A stretch of 64,000 bases of DNA from Paraspadella gotoi (GCA_051294375.1 CM119269.1:21313665-21377664); one strand, 5' to 3'. Shown: positions 47,801 through 58,852, counted from the first letter of the stretch. Program-made: numbers and translations. The notes: generated from the sequence alone by a model not told the origin.

Positions 47801-47820
47801 AGGGCTACCACGAGAGTAAA
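41892..47820 (-). CDS. C-type lectin-like gene 1 (five exons found, start codon not found)
   Basis: Exons in order: 47820-47726, 47392-47301, 47038-46907, 46580-46446, 42134-41892, all GT-AG and phase-compatible. Exon 1 gives a hydrophobic FTLVVALLHS stretch (part of a signal peptide), and exons 2-3 a helical stalk. Exons 4-5 join into one C-type lectin domain: CRSIGSTLVVIDS, then VWIGINRT, WAPGEPNNADGQQECIQ, WWDDANCQIEKKFICQ. The EPN triplet and the WDDANC segment are the usual Ca2+ and mannose-type sugar ligands, so Ca2+-dependent binding to mannose or glucosamine is predicted. Likely a secreted immune or recognition lectin. After exon 5 the frame either reads TGEE and stops, or splices on (CAG|GTGAGG). 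The intron before exon 5 is 4.3 kb and contains the duplicated 1.06-kb segment and a gap. Confidence 0.85.
42610..42740. repeat. ~18-bp minisatellite, GTTGACCAAATTATGCCA type
   Basis: Six or so variants of CAGTTGACCAAATTATGC in an intron of lectin gene 1. Related arrays lie at the homologous place in lectin gene 2 (59825-60000) and near 57905-58225. Confidence 0.85.
43506..44564. repeat. 1.06-kb direct duplication, copy 1
   Basis: Begins GTTGCTATGATATAATGTAT. Repeated at 44565-45647. Contains the GGCTCC array (44207-44355) and a 5'-truncated hammerhead-element tail (44451-44490). Confidence 0.9.
44207..44355. repeat. GGCTCC/AGCTCC minisatellite
   Basis: Hexamer and dodecamer repeats GGCTCCAGCTCC interrupted by AAATTTTTTT blocks. 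Also at 45264-45410 (copy 2) and inverted at 50305-50465. Confidence 0.9.
44565..45647. repeat. 1.06-kb direct duplication, copy 2
   Basis: Near-identical to copy 1, differing mainly by single-base deletions and by a 25-N gap at 45501-45525. The mirror arm has only one copy, so an unmerged contig-end overlap is the simplest explanation. Confidence 0.9.
45501..45525. other. Assembly gap (25 N)
   Basis: Located inside duplication copy 2. Copy 1 and the right arm read straight through the corresponding site, so no sequence may actually be missing. Confidence 1.
45655..46095. repeat. Degenerate satellite with CCCTAACCCTAA motifs
   Basis: About three units of roughly 135 bp sharing CCTAACCCTAACC, GCCTTYGATGCATCAA, CATGGGCTTTTCCC and CATACATCTCTGTGC blocks. 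The telomere-like hexamer occurs only once or twice per unit. The inverted counterpart is at 49655-50065. Confidence 0.8.
47457..47671 (-). mobile_element. tRNA-derived SINE (family A)
   Basis: On the minus strand the head folds like a tRNA: GGCCAT start, an A-box region TTGGTGCCTGAGGCAAGTC, CCCAACCCAAAGGTCCGGGG, then B box GGTTCTAGCC closing a T-arm, and TGGCC pairing back to the start. The body has GACGGGGCGCTTAACCCGCC and ends ACTGTCTCTTC. The head is preceded by a TGGTGGA/TCCACCA hairpin. Lies in an intron between lectin exons 1 and 2. Confidence 0.8.
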
Positions 47821-47829
47821 CTTTAAAAG

Positions 47830-47924
47830 AAGAGAATGTTTTTGAGAGATGTAAATTACACATCAATTCGTTTGATTAAAGAAAGACACTTTCGTTCTAA
47901 TGTAATTTACATTACGCACATAGG
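47830..47924. other. Non-repeated centre of the large inverted repeat
   Basis: About 95 bp where the arms stop matching. It contains a small internal inverted pair (GATGTAAATTACAC and ATGTAATTTACAT). The left-arm acceptor side reads CTTTTAAAG|TTTACTC, while the mirror has CGCACATAGGTGGTGTTACTC. Confidence 0.7.
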
Positions 47925-48078
47925 TGGTGTTACTCTCGTGGTAGCCCTATTGCATTTCTATACAGAACTTGGAGTTGGCTGATCGCTTGAGTCAAATTAT
48001 TCAAAATCAGTCCCACTCAAATTTGTGAGTACAAACATAGATGTTTAATTGTTTATTTATTGTTATATTTATGATATT

Positions 48079-48293
48079 ATGGTGGACTAAAATCCACCAA
48101 GCGTTCCTCCATCGGCCATTGGTCGCTGAGGCAAGTCATTCGCCTCCCAACCCAAAGGTCCGGGTTCTAGCCAGGTGGCCGCCTCGCAGTTAAGAGGGAC
48201 GGGGCGCTTAACCCGCCTGTAACATTGTGTTACCGCCTGATCCGAAGCTCAGGGACTTGCTATATTTAATGGTTCTATAATTACTGTCTCTTC
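48079..48293 (+). mobile_element. tRNA-derived SINE (family A), mirror copy
   Basis: Reverse-complement counterpart of 47671-47457 within the right arm, with a few base changes (GGTCGCTGAGGCAAG for GGTGCCTGAGGCAAG). Confidence 0.8.
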
Positions 48294-49654
48294 ATTATTT
48301 AATTTATGACAAAGATGTAGATTGAAAAAAAAAAAACTTGTTTCATTTTTGCTCAGACAAGAATTTTACGCTGAAAATATGTTGGAAGCTGAAAGTTTGA
48401 GCAAAATCCAGAAAACAAGACATCTCTAGAAGATAGAAAAAAGATTGGTAAGCGGTAGAGAATAGATAATAATCAAAAAAGTTAAAATTAATTAATTTTA
48501 CAGTATTTTATTCTTTATGAAAATAAACAATTTTTTTTTAATAGTAATTTTAAATCCGAGGTAATCATTAGCCGGAACAGGTTGAAAACTAGAAGTTCTC
48601 TCAAATAAATAATGGTTAAGTACTGTTAGAGAATATGAAAATGAAAATAATTTTTAAAATTAATCTTATTATTATAATCCAAAAGTATTATTTATTTGTA
48701 TTTTTTAGAGATAATAAAAGAATGCCATGCAAACAACTTCACGAAGGTCAGGCAGGTTTTTTAATGGAGAACAGCGACAAACAATGTTGACAATTTTGCG
48801 TCCGTAAATGACATATTTATCATCAATGGGGGAAATCTTTCAGGTGAACTTTTTTTTTTCATCCTAATTTTGATTTTAGATTTAAGTTTGTAAAATAAAA
48901 AAATCTGATACCACAACTTTTGACTTGTACTTGTAGTACTGATCTAAAACAGATATTTTGTTAAAAAATCAATTTAATTAAAAAAATATTTTTTTTATCA
49001 AGCAACTTATTCAAGTTTTTTGCTAAACGCCTAACGTTCTGTCTCAGTTAGTAATTTTTATTTTTTTGACAAATTTTTTTTTTTTTAATCGCGGTCTTTA
49101 ATTTCTTCTTTCAGTATAGTAGATTCATATAATTTAGCTCCCTTATCATCTTAACCTCTCTTGTCAGTTGAATATTTTTATTATGAAGATGAGAAACCCT
49201 GGATCGACGCTTACACAATTTGTCGTTCGATTGGATCAACATTGGTCGTCATCGACAGTACGCAGCAAGAATCAACGTGGAGGACTTTATAAGGAATCAC
49301 AGTGAGATTGCTTGGCTTGTATTTTTCAAAAACACCCAATTTCTGCTTTAGGGTTTAAAATTGTACCAAGGTTTATGCGTAAATTGGATTTAGGGGGAGT
49401 TAGTTATGGATTGGGTCAAAAATTTGGGTTTGTGGTGAAAGCTTAATGTTAGGTAGATCAGTAGGTAGGTACAGAGTTTCTCAAGCGTATGTAACTTTAC
49501 AAATGTAGGAGGAGAGCGAAACTGTTGCAGATCACCGAGGACTTTCGCGGATCCACAAAGACTCTTTTGAACTCATTAGAGACTTCTTATCAATAAACGT
49601 TTCCGTTCTCATTATTATGATTATTGATTGTTCATTTATTCGTTTCTATTTCAG

Positions 49655-50065
49655 GCGAGAGGCATAGAGTTGAATGGGAGGCCAGGGTTAGAGGTAGGGG
49701 GAGAGGCTTACTTTTTGATGCATCAAAGCGGTTAGGGTTAGGGTTAAGGCACAGAGATATATGGAAAGCTCGGGCCCAGTAAAGTTAGAGAAAAGAAGGC
49801 TCGGGTTAGGGAAAAGCCCATGGTTGATGCATCGAAGGCAGTTAGGGTTGGGTTGAGACACAGAGATGTTATGGAGCCAGGGCTTGGGTTAGGATTAAGG
49901 GAGAGGAAAGAAGTTGAAAAAGAGGCCCGGGTAAGGGTTAATGTTAGGAAAGCTACAGTTGGCGCATAAAAGGTGGTTAGGGTTTGAGGCATGGAAATGT
50001 ATGGGAGGCCCTCGGCCTGGGTTAGGTTGGGAAAGGCATGGAGATGTACGGCAGACTTGGGTAGC
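49655..50065. repeat. Mirror copy of the CCCTAA-like satellite
   Basis: Appears as TTAGGGTTAGGG-containing units, the inverse of 45655-46095, with small indels. Confidence 0.8.
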
Positions 50066-52754
50066 CTTTAGTTTTGAGGGAAGATCCCGCAGGTGATGTA
50101 TTTATCCCCATGTCTTAACTTCAGCCACGAGCTTTTCCTTTAACTCCCGCCTTTCATTATATTTTTGATTTTTTTTTTCATTAAAATAAAATCGTTGTCA
50201 AAATTAAACTCAAACTGTTTCTAATCGTCCCAAACAACGAAAAGAAAGAAAGAATATATTATTAATATTTTAATTTCTAAAATTTTAAATTATATTATAG
50301 TAATGGAGCCGGAGTTGGAGCCGGAGCCGAGTTGAAATTTTGCTGGAGCCGGAGCTGGAGCCGAAAAAAAATTTTGCTTGGAGCCGGAAAGCTGGAGCCG
50401 GAAAAAATTTGGCCTGGAGCTGGAAGCGGAGCTTGGAGCCGAGACAAAATTAGGTCGGCTCCACATCCCTGCTTGAATGCTAATAAAATGTAAAATAATA
50501 TAGTTGATTTAAAAAATAAATATATATAAAACCTTAAGAACCTTTGCATCTAACGAGTACAGTAAATGCATTTTTATAATGTACTGATTCACTGTATTCA
50601 TTGTAAAGTGACTCTACGCTTGATCGGCGGTAGGGCGTGCTTCCAGTGGTTTTACCGGCCGGTCACCTCTTTGCAAGGGGGGTAGGAGCCCGGGACCCGG
50701 TTCAAAGATAGCGCTGATAGAAGACACTGTCGTATCCAGCGGTAGTGATATTACGTCAATACAAGGGCCTTTCTCCCTGTTGCCCTTTAGGGAAAAGAAA
50801 TTACATAAGGATAAAAGTTGTCGCATTTTTTATGCTTTAATTAAGAAATGTGGGATTATGTTAGGAATTAAGGTTAGGACTTTTTTCTCATCTTCATCAG
50901 GTTTAAGTAATAAGGATTTAGGTTAGGGAGTAAGAGCATTTTCCTGGTACAAATTTATTAGACATTAGGATTAGTATCTTTTTTCAATTCAAGAATCATA
51001 CGGATTTCAAATGGGAGTGAAATAACAAGAGTTTGTTATAATTCTTAACTGACTGAATGTGATTAAAATTTGTTTATTTCATTAGTTTGAAAAGTCCCTG
51101 ACGTTTATGTTCCTATAAAGCAAATTGATAATACATTATATCATAGCAAACTGTGCGCTTGCCTTCCAGCAACTTTTTTTTTCAATATTTTTTTCCCTTT
51201 TATTTAATAATTCAATTTTTATACTCATTGTGAACAAAATTGAGACAAATAATTTTAATTTCCGGCTCTTGGGAGCATGCAAACATTTATTATTAATCAA
51301 TTTCAAGGATTAAAAAAGCAACAGGCTTTTTCCATATCATTCTTTTGCAATTTTTTTAATGCTGACATTTTTATTTTCTATGTTTTAACAGAAAAATTAG
51401 AAAATTAAAATAGTGTCATTGTGGTTGTGAAAAAGTTTTTGACAATCAGATTGTTCAGACACATACTCCAATATTTATATTTTTAAGATGAACTATTGTT
51501 TCAAACATTTAATTTTTTTGTCGTGAAAATATATCTTATAACAGAAGGTCCTTTCAAATATATTTTTTTTTAAAATTTTGACGAAGCCATTGATGAGCAC
51601 TAAGGCGTAGTAAAATTTCTAAATTGAATATTTTTGGATTTTATAAGGATAGTATATATAAATAATATTATATTATATATATATTAATTAATATATATAT
51701 ATATATATAAAATATAGCCTACTGCAAAAAATTAAAAAACATAAAAATTATTTTTAAGCAATAATAAGCTAATCCGATAAAATCACAGTAATATTTTCTG
51801 ACTTTTAATTTGTGATCTTAACAGATCATAACAAAATCATAAAAAGACTTAATAAATCTATTAAAAATCTATAAATCAATTGATGTATCTAATTTAGTCA
51901 ACTTGCATAATGTATTATTTGGTCATTCTGGCATAATTTGGTCAACTGGCATAAATTGGTCAACTGATATAATTTGTGTCAACTGGCAAAATTTGTCAAC
52001 TTGCATAATTTAGTCAATAAATCAATCAATCGATCAGAGAGAGAAAGATAGAGGGAAACTTAAAAAAAAACTGTTATCCACTCCATCGAAACTTTTTATC
52101 CAGCTCAATCACACACTTTCCTACCTACACACAAAATTTTATTCCAATCTATCCACCCAATCACGAGTAATTGGAGTTAATGAAAAGGTTGGAACAAGAC
52201 GACGGACATAATTTATCATAATTCGATATTCTGATATGATAAAAATTATTTTACCGACAAGATTTGGGGGCTGTGATGATAGAGTCGGGAATCTGCAATA
52301 AGCAGATCCGACTAAAAAAGTGTCAGCGATTTTTTTACCTGGGTCCAAAATCTGAAGTTGCTATAACAAATAAGTTAGCCACAGTATTTGATCATTTCAT
52401 TTCCACCCATTTGAAATCCGTGTAGATATTACATGTGAGGCGTCAGCCCCGTCAGGATTATGGCTTTTTGTTTATATTTTAAATCTCACAGCCATTAGCG
52501 ACCAAGTTTGGATCGGCATTAATCGCACGATGCCTCACGATTCGGAAGTCTATCCCTGGAAATACGTCAACGGAGCTCAAGTCAACGAAACATGGGCCAA
52601 TTCAACTGGGCTCCCGGAGAACCAACAACGCCGACGGCCAACAGGAATGCATCCAGATGAACTATATGACTCGGGGTTGGGGATGACGCCAATTGTCAGA
52701 TAGAAAAGAAGTTCATTTGTCAAAAAAACAGGTGAGGAGTGAATGAATGAATCA

Positions 52755-53020
52755 TTAAATCAAAATCGAATCAAAATCAAATCAAAATCAAAACCAAACC
52801 AAAATCAAAATCAAAAAAATCAAAATCAAATCAAAATCAAATCAAAATCAAATCAAAATCAAATCAAAATCAAAACCAAATCAAAATCAAATCAAAATCA
52901 AATCAAAATCAAATCAAAATCAAATCAAAATCAAATCAAAATCAAATCAAAATCAAATCAAAATTGATCAAAATCAAATCAAAATCAAATCAAAATCAAA
53001 TCAAAATCAAAATCAAATCA
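52755..53020. repeat. (TCAAATCAAAA)n array, mirror copy
   Basis: Inverse of 41600-41872. The open frame through it is compositional. Confidence 0.93.
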
Positions 53021-54344
53021 GGATGTATTAGTAAGGTGTAAAATTCTAAAAGTGAGAAACGAACAACATTATACTAATGAACATTTATGTAATAAAAAAA
53101 ATTTATAACAAATTTTACAATTTACGCAGTAGGCCATATTTATATTAGTACTATCCAATAAATGTTAAAATTTAAAAAACAGTTTTTCTAAGAATTTTTT
53201 TTTGCAGATTTGGATTCGTCATAAAAAGTTGATAGAAAGAAATATAACTCTTTTTGAAAACTTCCTTCATTAAGTGGGTCAAAAAATTAAAAAAAGCTAT
53301 ATTTAGGGCTGAAAATTAATTTTTAATATATTAAATATTAGTTTTTTGTAATTTTAACCCACTTAATGAAAGATTTTTAAAAATGATTTAATATTTACTT
53401 TTATCAACTTTGACGAGGAATTCAATCTGCAATCAAATAAAGAAAAGGCCCTATTTTGAATTTTCCATTTTATTTAAGGATAGTACTATATAAAATATAG
53501 CCATACTGCAAAAATTAAGAAAACATAAAAAAATTAATTTTTTTTTTACCAAATTAAAAAATTTTCATTTGATGGTAATGTTGTTCATAAAATGACCTTG
53601 CGTTTAGAATTTTGTATGTAACTCTTCACACGCCTAATGTATAGAAGTTTGGTTTGACTTGTGTTACCTTATCGAATCTCTGTGTCGTTTTTAAAAAAAG
53701 GTCCAATTACTAGAAATACCATTTTTTATCTCGCAAACTACCCGTCTTGGCTAGATTTTGGTTCGGTTCAGCTTCTTTTATGACGTCGTTGGCGTCGGCG
53801 TCGATCGATCATACTTGGCGTCACGCTTTTTTCTTAAATAAAAATAACTAAAAATTACAATGGATTTTTATAAAAGTTATGCTGTCTTAGTAAGTTTAAA
53901 ATTTAAAATATGGCTTCTTATCTTTAAAATCTTTATCTTTTATCTTTGCAATTATTCATATTTAATTTCTTTCTCATTATGATTTACTGCCTATATGCAA
54001 AATATGCAAATTAATATATATAATACTATATTCTAATTAACATTTGCAAATCAGTTGTATATTCAGTACATTGTCTAATGTATTTGATTTGTTTCTCTCT
54101 TTCTCTCCTTTCACCAATTTTTCAAAATTCACATTTACTACTCTCTTCTTTCCCTTGTCCTTACTTTCACCTTGTCCTCACATCCTGACCACTATCCTTT
54201 ACTCAAATTCTTTGATTAGATACTCTTTTCTTTTTCTCTTCTTTCTCTCTTTTCTCCTCCTCCTCTCTTCTCTTCTCTTCTCTCTCTCTTTCTCTCTCTC
54301 TCATCCCAAAGAACTGATTGTTTGAGAATATATTTTGACTTTGT

Positions 54345-54411
54345 TATTTTTCACTTGCTGAATGAAGACTGAAACATAAGAGTCCGAAATAAAACATAAT
54401 AAACAATTACG
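54345..54411 (+). ncRNA. Mirror copy of a hammerhead motif, core broken
   Basis: Counterpart of 40318-40262. The core reads CTGAATGA with one inserted A, and the GAAACATG segment is altered to GAAATAAAACAT, so it would be inactive as written. Confidence 0.4.
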
Positions 54412-54679
54412 ATAAAATGGTTGTTCAAGCGATCTTTTTGTTAACTTTCTAAAGATGAGAAAGCTATAGTCTAAATTTTAATAAAAATAAAAATATACAT
54501 ATTTTATTAACTTATATAGAAAAATTATAACAATTTCCAATTGTAAACATTGTTAACATTTTTTGTCTTTCTTTACAAAAAAAGTATTATGATTTTACTG
54601 CAATAATGCAAAAATTAGAATATTGTACTTGCTGAAATATGCCAAATTAAAGTTATATAACAATTGTTTGATAAATTAT

Positions 54680-54925
54680 TACAATGATGAACTCATTGCG
54701 TCAATGAATACTATCATCGCATTAATGAAGTGACTTATTAAACAGATCAAGACATGATTATCATCGCATCAATCTTTGCGTTTATCATCGCATCAATTAT
54801 TTTGGTTATTCAATTGCAATCAACATAATTAATTTACTATAAATCAATCAATTAACTATTTACAATCAATCAATTAACTATTTCATCTTCAATTATTATG
54901 TTATTGCATCAATCATTTTTATTTT
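54680..54925. repeat. Mirror copy of the ATTGATGCGATGATAA minisatellite
   Basis: Inverse of 39785-40012 (ATCATCGCATCAAT units) with more length variation. Confidence 0.8.
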
Positions 54926-55689
54926 TCTGGATTTTTTAATTTCTTTTTGATAGTACTCACGTCTGGCGAAGATTCACTATACTTTTAAGATTTTTAATTA
55001 AATTTAGATTATATTTATAATATATATATATATACACATGTAATCTTGTTTCTTTGCAAGAAATCTACTTGATTGAAAAAGTGAACCTACCCAATGCGAA
55101 GGAAAAAAATTTTTTGTGCTCAAATAAAAAGGTTTAAGGATTAGGAATTGAAATGGGTTGCTTTATGAAAAAAATTCCCCATTTCTTTGTTAAAAAGTTA
55201 ACAGATTTTTCAAAATTGCTTTGTTTTTAAAAACTTAGAGCTTGGCAGAATCATACATTGCACTAACTCCTTATTAAAATTATTAAATTCAATATAATAT
55301 AAAACTGTTAAAATTATTGAAAGCCTGGTTTTTTTCTCGTTTTTTCTTTCTCTTTCTCGTCGGCCAAAGCAAAATTATGATTCGTTGTCACCTTTTAAAA
55401 AAAAAATACGGGAGGCAGAAGAAAAGATAGGGAGATGCTAGTTAAGGCGGGCCAAAATTGAGCACTTTTTATAACTTCTAGTTTCTCTATTAAAAAAATT
55501 TCAGTTTCCTAAGACTAGATTCAGCATAGCCATAAAAATATTTGTCTACACAAAGTATAATTCTTTTTTTAAATATTTTTATGATAAGTTGGTCAAATAG
55601 AAAATACCATAAAATTGTCATCATCATTTTTTTTTTGCGGATTTTTTTAAGTTTTTTTAAATTTACTAAGAAAACGTATAAGAATTTTA

Positions 55690-55797
55690 AATGCTGTAAT
55701 TAGAGGACAGTTTGAGTTTAGTTTTTTGCAACGATTTTATTTAATGAAAACAGTAACATGTTCGGCTTCAATTCTAAGCCTTCAATCTCTCTACTTT
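55690..55797 (-). mobile_element. Mirror copy of the short hammerhead element, cut by a gap
   Basis: Reverse complement of 39282-39417 with indels (GCCGAACATGTTACTG in place of GCCGAAACATGTCTG). It runs into the 25-N gap at 55798-55822, which marks the end of the right arm. Confidence 0.7.
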
Positions 55798-55822
55798 NNN
55801 NNNNNNNNNNNNNNNNNNNNNN
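55798..55822. other. Assembly gap (25 N)
   Basis: Truncates the right arm of the large inverted repeat. Confidence 1.
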
Positions 55823-57735
55823 CAAAAACACTTCTTCTTTTAAAGTTTAAATTATCGAAATAAGCATGCTTGGTAAATCAAAAAAGGCAAGCTAAATGTA
55901 GGAAGCCGCTATAGAAAAATAAGCCAGTGGCTTTTTTCTTATATTTTTATATCGATAGATGTGGAACGACGGGAATATTGTAAATCTCAAGTTTCGTTTT
56001 AATCGGACCTAACATTGTGGAGAAATCTTAGGAAACCCATCAAAATTCCACCCCTTTTTTCAACATTTTTGCCTTATAAGATTTTCGCCGATTCTGACTT
56101 CCTCTTACAAACTTATAATTACGCTAGTAAATTTTTTTTCCCTTTAACGAGCGAAAGGAATCCACAACTTTCTAATCTTTTATAATTTCTAGGTAAAAAA
56201 ATATAATACATTACATTAACATTGGGATATTGTCAAAGTTTAATGTCTTGTGAAGCCTGTGAAAGTTGAGTAATTAAAAAATTTGCCTATTTTATTATTA
56301 AAAACTGACATTAAAGTGAAGAAGTTGAACATCTTCTGGCTCCTTTCAGTAAACGTCCCTGTTCTCTAAAATAAGATAATGTTTATTTTTTGCTGGTGGA
56401 AAAGAAAGATAAATACTTAGACTGAGATGGGGTGAATAATATTTTGTAAAATTTTGTAAGCATGCTTGTAAAATCAGACAAGCAATTATTTAAGTGACAA
56501 AAAATTTACATTTTCTTTATTCAAAAAACTTTTAAGTTTTACTAGAGTAAAATTTAGCCTTTTTTCTTTCAGAATCATTAAAAAGAATTTAATTTTCTTT
56601 TATTCTTATGGGGTATCAATAGTTTTAAAATTCATTATAATTTTGACTTAGTTTGACACTCACTCTGTAAAGAGGTTTCAGCAAAAATAATTCTAAAATT
56701 GTATCTTGTATATGCCCTATGATTATGGCTTCATTTTGGTACATTTGCCATCCCTTTATCTTTGTTCCTTCAAAAGATATTAGGAAAAATCAGTTTTTTC
56801 TCTCAACCTTCCTTTTAATTTCTTTTTAAATAACAATTTCGCGATAAAAACTGGACCAATTCACTTTACAATGTTGGTTTAATATGAAAAAATTGTCAAT
56901 AATTAAAAAGAAAAATAGAACGAAGCTCTAGGACAACGCTTTGGAATCTCTTAATTTCAAGTGTCATTTAAATGCTAACATACCGTAATCCCGTTAATAA
57001 TTTAAAAAAGTGGAAATTTCCCTTTAATTTCTATAGTAAAAATGAGGTATAAAAATCCTCCAGAGACGAGTAGTCCATTTTCCCTGGCTTGTTTGATAGT
57101 AAAATCTTTATCAAAAGCCACAAGAAGAAAGGAACGAGCTCTTGAGATGCAAAGCTGTCGGAATCGTGTGTTTTTACAACTGTTTTCTACCGGAATTTCT
57201 TGCAGGCTCGTTTGTAAAGTTGGGCAGTCAGATTCGAACGGAAATCTCTATTAGAAAAATATTGAATTTTTTTTTAAGCAAGATTTTCGCCTAACTAGAT
57301 GAATCAAAATAGATACGCTAAGCGAATTAAAATAGTGTAGAAGACGAAAAATAGTAATAATAAAAGTAAGAAGAAGGTGGAGAATTGTGACGATGTAAGA
57401 GAAGTAGAAAAGAAGTGAGACGAGCTCTCTCCTGATCCACTTTTATCGTCGCTCGGACCAACTTGACCTTACGGTCGCCTCGGCCCTATTACTGTGTCCG
57501 GTCAATCTAAGGTCATTGCCAAAGCTAGGGCAAAGTGACCTTGTGGAATAGACCGGCTCGGAGGTAAGTGGTAAGTGGTAAGTGGTAAGTCGCCTCGATA
57601 GGCATGCTTGGTGAATCCAAAAAGTCATGCTTGGGGAAACAAATTATTCATGATTGGTGAAATGAAATCTACCAATTTATAAATAAATTTAAATTTAAAA
57701 TAAATTCTAATCTTCATAATAATATATATTCTGAG
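55823..57735. other. AT-rich stretch, no gene recognised
   Basis: Short open frames only. 57440-57600 is GC-balanced with a GGTAAGT triplication (57562-57588, GTAAGTG in tandem) but no supported exon. Confidence 0.5.
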
Positions 57736-57739
57736 CTCA

Positions 57740-57763
57740 CCTTCGTTTAGTGCGTCATGAAGT
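57740..57763 (-). CDS. Possible 24-nt microexon of a lectin-like gene
   Basis: On the minus strand TTTTTTAATTCAG precedes GACTTCATGACGCACTAAAC plus GAAG and a GTGAGC donor. It is 24 nt long with phase 1 on both sides, as in the lectin exons nearby. The adjoining intron sequence (GCAAACAATGTCGGATCTGC) also follows the exon of lectin gene 2 at 59556. It would encode LHDALNE. Very short, so tentative. Confidence 0.3.
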
Positions 57764-57904
57764 CCTGAATTAAAAAATAAAAACAAGTTTGTGCAAACAA
57801 TGTCGGATCTGCCACGATATTAAGCGGTAAATAGCTTAAATAAAAAATGAATTAAATAAAAAATAAAAAAAAAATAATAAGTACAAATAATTTTTTATCT
57901 ATTA

Positions 57905-58225
57905 TTATTTTCCACTTGCATCATTTTTTAAACTTGCATAATTATTTCAACTCGCATGATTTTTTCAAATTGCATCATTTTTTCAACTTTCATATTTTTT
58001 TCAACTTGCATATTTTTTTAAACTTGCATACTTTTTTAAACTTGCATACTTTTTTAAACTTGCATAATTTTTTCAACTTACATACTTTTTTAACTTGCAT
58101 ACTTTTTTCAACTTGCATCATTTTGTAAAACTTCCATCTTTCTTTAACTTGCATCTTTTTTTTTATCTAGCTCCATTTTTACAACTTGCATAACTTTTCC
58201 AATTTGCATAATTTTTTTCAACTTG
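57905..58225. repeat. AACTTGCATAATTTTTTC minisatellite
   Basis: About 18 variant copies of an 18-bp AACTTGCATAMTTTTTTC unit, related to the CAACTTGCATAATTTGGT arrays in the introns of both lectin genes. Confidence 0.85.
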
Positions 58226-58226
58226 T

Positions 58227-58458
58227 GAAGAGACAGTAATTATTGTTATATGTTAATGATAGAACCGTTCAATATAAGCAGTCCCTGAGCTTCGGATCAG
58301 GCTGTAACACCGTGTTACAGGCGGGTTAAGCGCCCCGTCCCTCTTAACTGCTAGGCGGCCACCGGGTTAGAACCCCGGACCTTTGGGTTGGGAGGCGAAT
58401 GATTTGCCTTCGGCACCAATGGCCACTGATGAACGGTTGGTGGATTTTAGTCCACCAT
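58227..58458 (-). mobile_element. tRNA-derived SINE (family A)
   Basis: Full-length copy: minus-strand tRNA-like head after a TGGTGGA/TCCACCA hairpin, and a tail ending in TAATTACTGTCTCTTC. Confidence 0.8.
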
Positions 58459-58787
58459 AAAATTAATATTGTTTTATACTATATAAGTTACAAAAATTTC
58501 ATACGGGTTCTTAAAAGAGTTGTAATATAATAATTGTTGTTTTAACGAATTCTCAAATACAATAGTTAACGTCTAATTCTAAAAAAAACCGTTTTAAACA
58601 GTTAGTCGGACGGGACGACCAAGAAAGATCCCAAGAAAGTCTTAACCTAGCCTTTTTTTTCAAGAGCGCCCCATTTTAATTAAATTAAATTAGTTTTTAG
58701 ATTAAAAACTTCATGGTAATTATCCTTTCTTGTTTCATTGTTTGAGAGATTAACAAAGTTTGATTTTATTTTTGCAACGAATTTTAT

Positions 58788-58852
58788 TGTTACAAGAGCA
58801 GACATGTTTCGGCTCACAGTACGAGCCTTCATCAGCGCATATGAGTTGTCAA
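58788..58852 (-). ncRNA. Type I hammerhead ribozyme
   Basis: Minus strand: CTGATGA (58835-58829), stem II GGCTC/GAGCC, GAAACATGTC with minimal stem III and predicted cleavage after GUC, between 58801 and 58800. Stem I pairs GCG with TGC and, past an internal loop, ACAA with TTGT. All core bases are intact. The AATAAAATTCGTTGC tail typical of the family follows. Flanks 58692-58706 and 58862-58875 share AGTTTTTAG(A)TTAAA, a probable target duplication with one indel. Confidence 0.78.

Larger units (their letters stand above)
39282..47829. repeat. Left arm of a ~16.5-kb inverted repeat
   Basis: Mirror image of 47925-55798. Pairs seen include the hammerhead element (39282-39417 with 55690-55797), the ATTGATGCGATGATA array (39790-40010 with 54680-54920), the TTTGATTTGA array (41600-41870 with 52755-53020), all five lectin exons, the CCCTAA-like satellite, the GGCTCC array and SINE A. 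The arm is interrupted by a 10-N gap at 39431-39440, for which the right arm supplies about 390 bp. Confidence 0.93.
47925..52731 (+). pseudogene. Mirror copy of lectin gene 1, every exon shifted
   Basis: Exon counterparts: about 47930-48024, 48357-48447, 48709-48843, 49168-49301 and 52492-52731. Each differs from its left-arm partner by indels: an added T in exon 1 (GCATTTCTAT), one base lost in exon 2 (TTTGAGCAAAATCC), added A residues in exon 3, a lost G in exon 4 (GTACGCAGC), and several losses plus an added A in exon 5 (ATTCAACTGG, GGGGATGACG). Splice sites are kept and substitutions are few. If real, it is a recent dead duplicate; if an assembly artefact, it is the same gene read from the other strand with errors. 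Confidence 0.8.
47925..55798. repeat. Right arm of the ~16.5-kb inverted repeat
   Basis: Reverse-complement copy of the left arm, distinguished by scattered single-base insertions and deletions in coding and non-coding parts alike, and by having a single copy of the segment that is tandemly duplicated at 43506-45647. The arm ends at a 25-N gap (55798-55822), and the sequence beyond it does not match the left side. Confidence 0.93.

Noticed and set aside
39282-55798. A giant transposon with 8-kb terminal inverted repeats
   Set aside because: The arms contain an ordinary intron-bearing lectin gene and meet at a centre of only about 95 bp, so there is no interior to mobilise.
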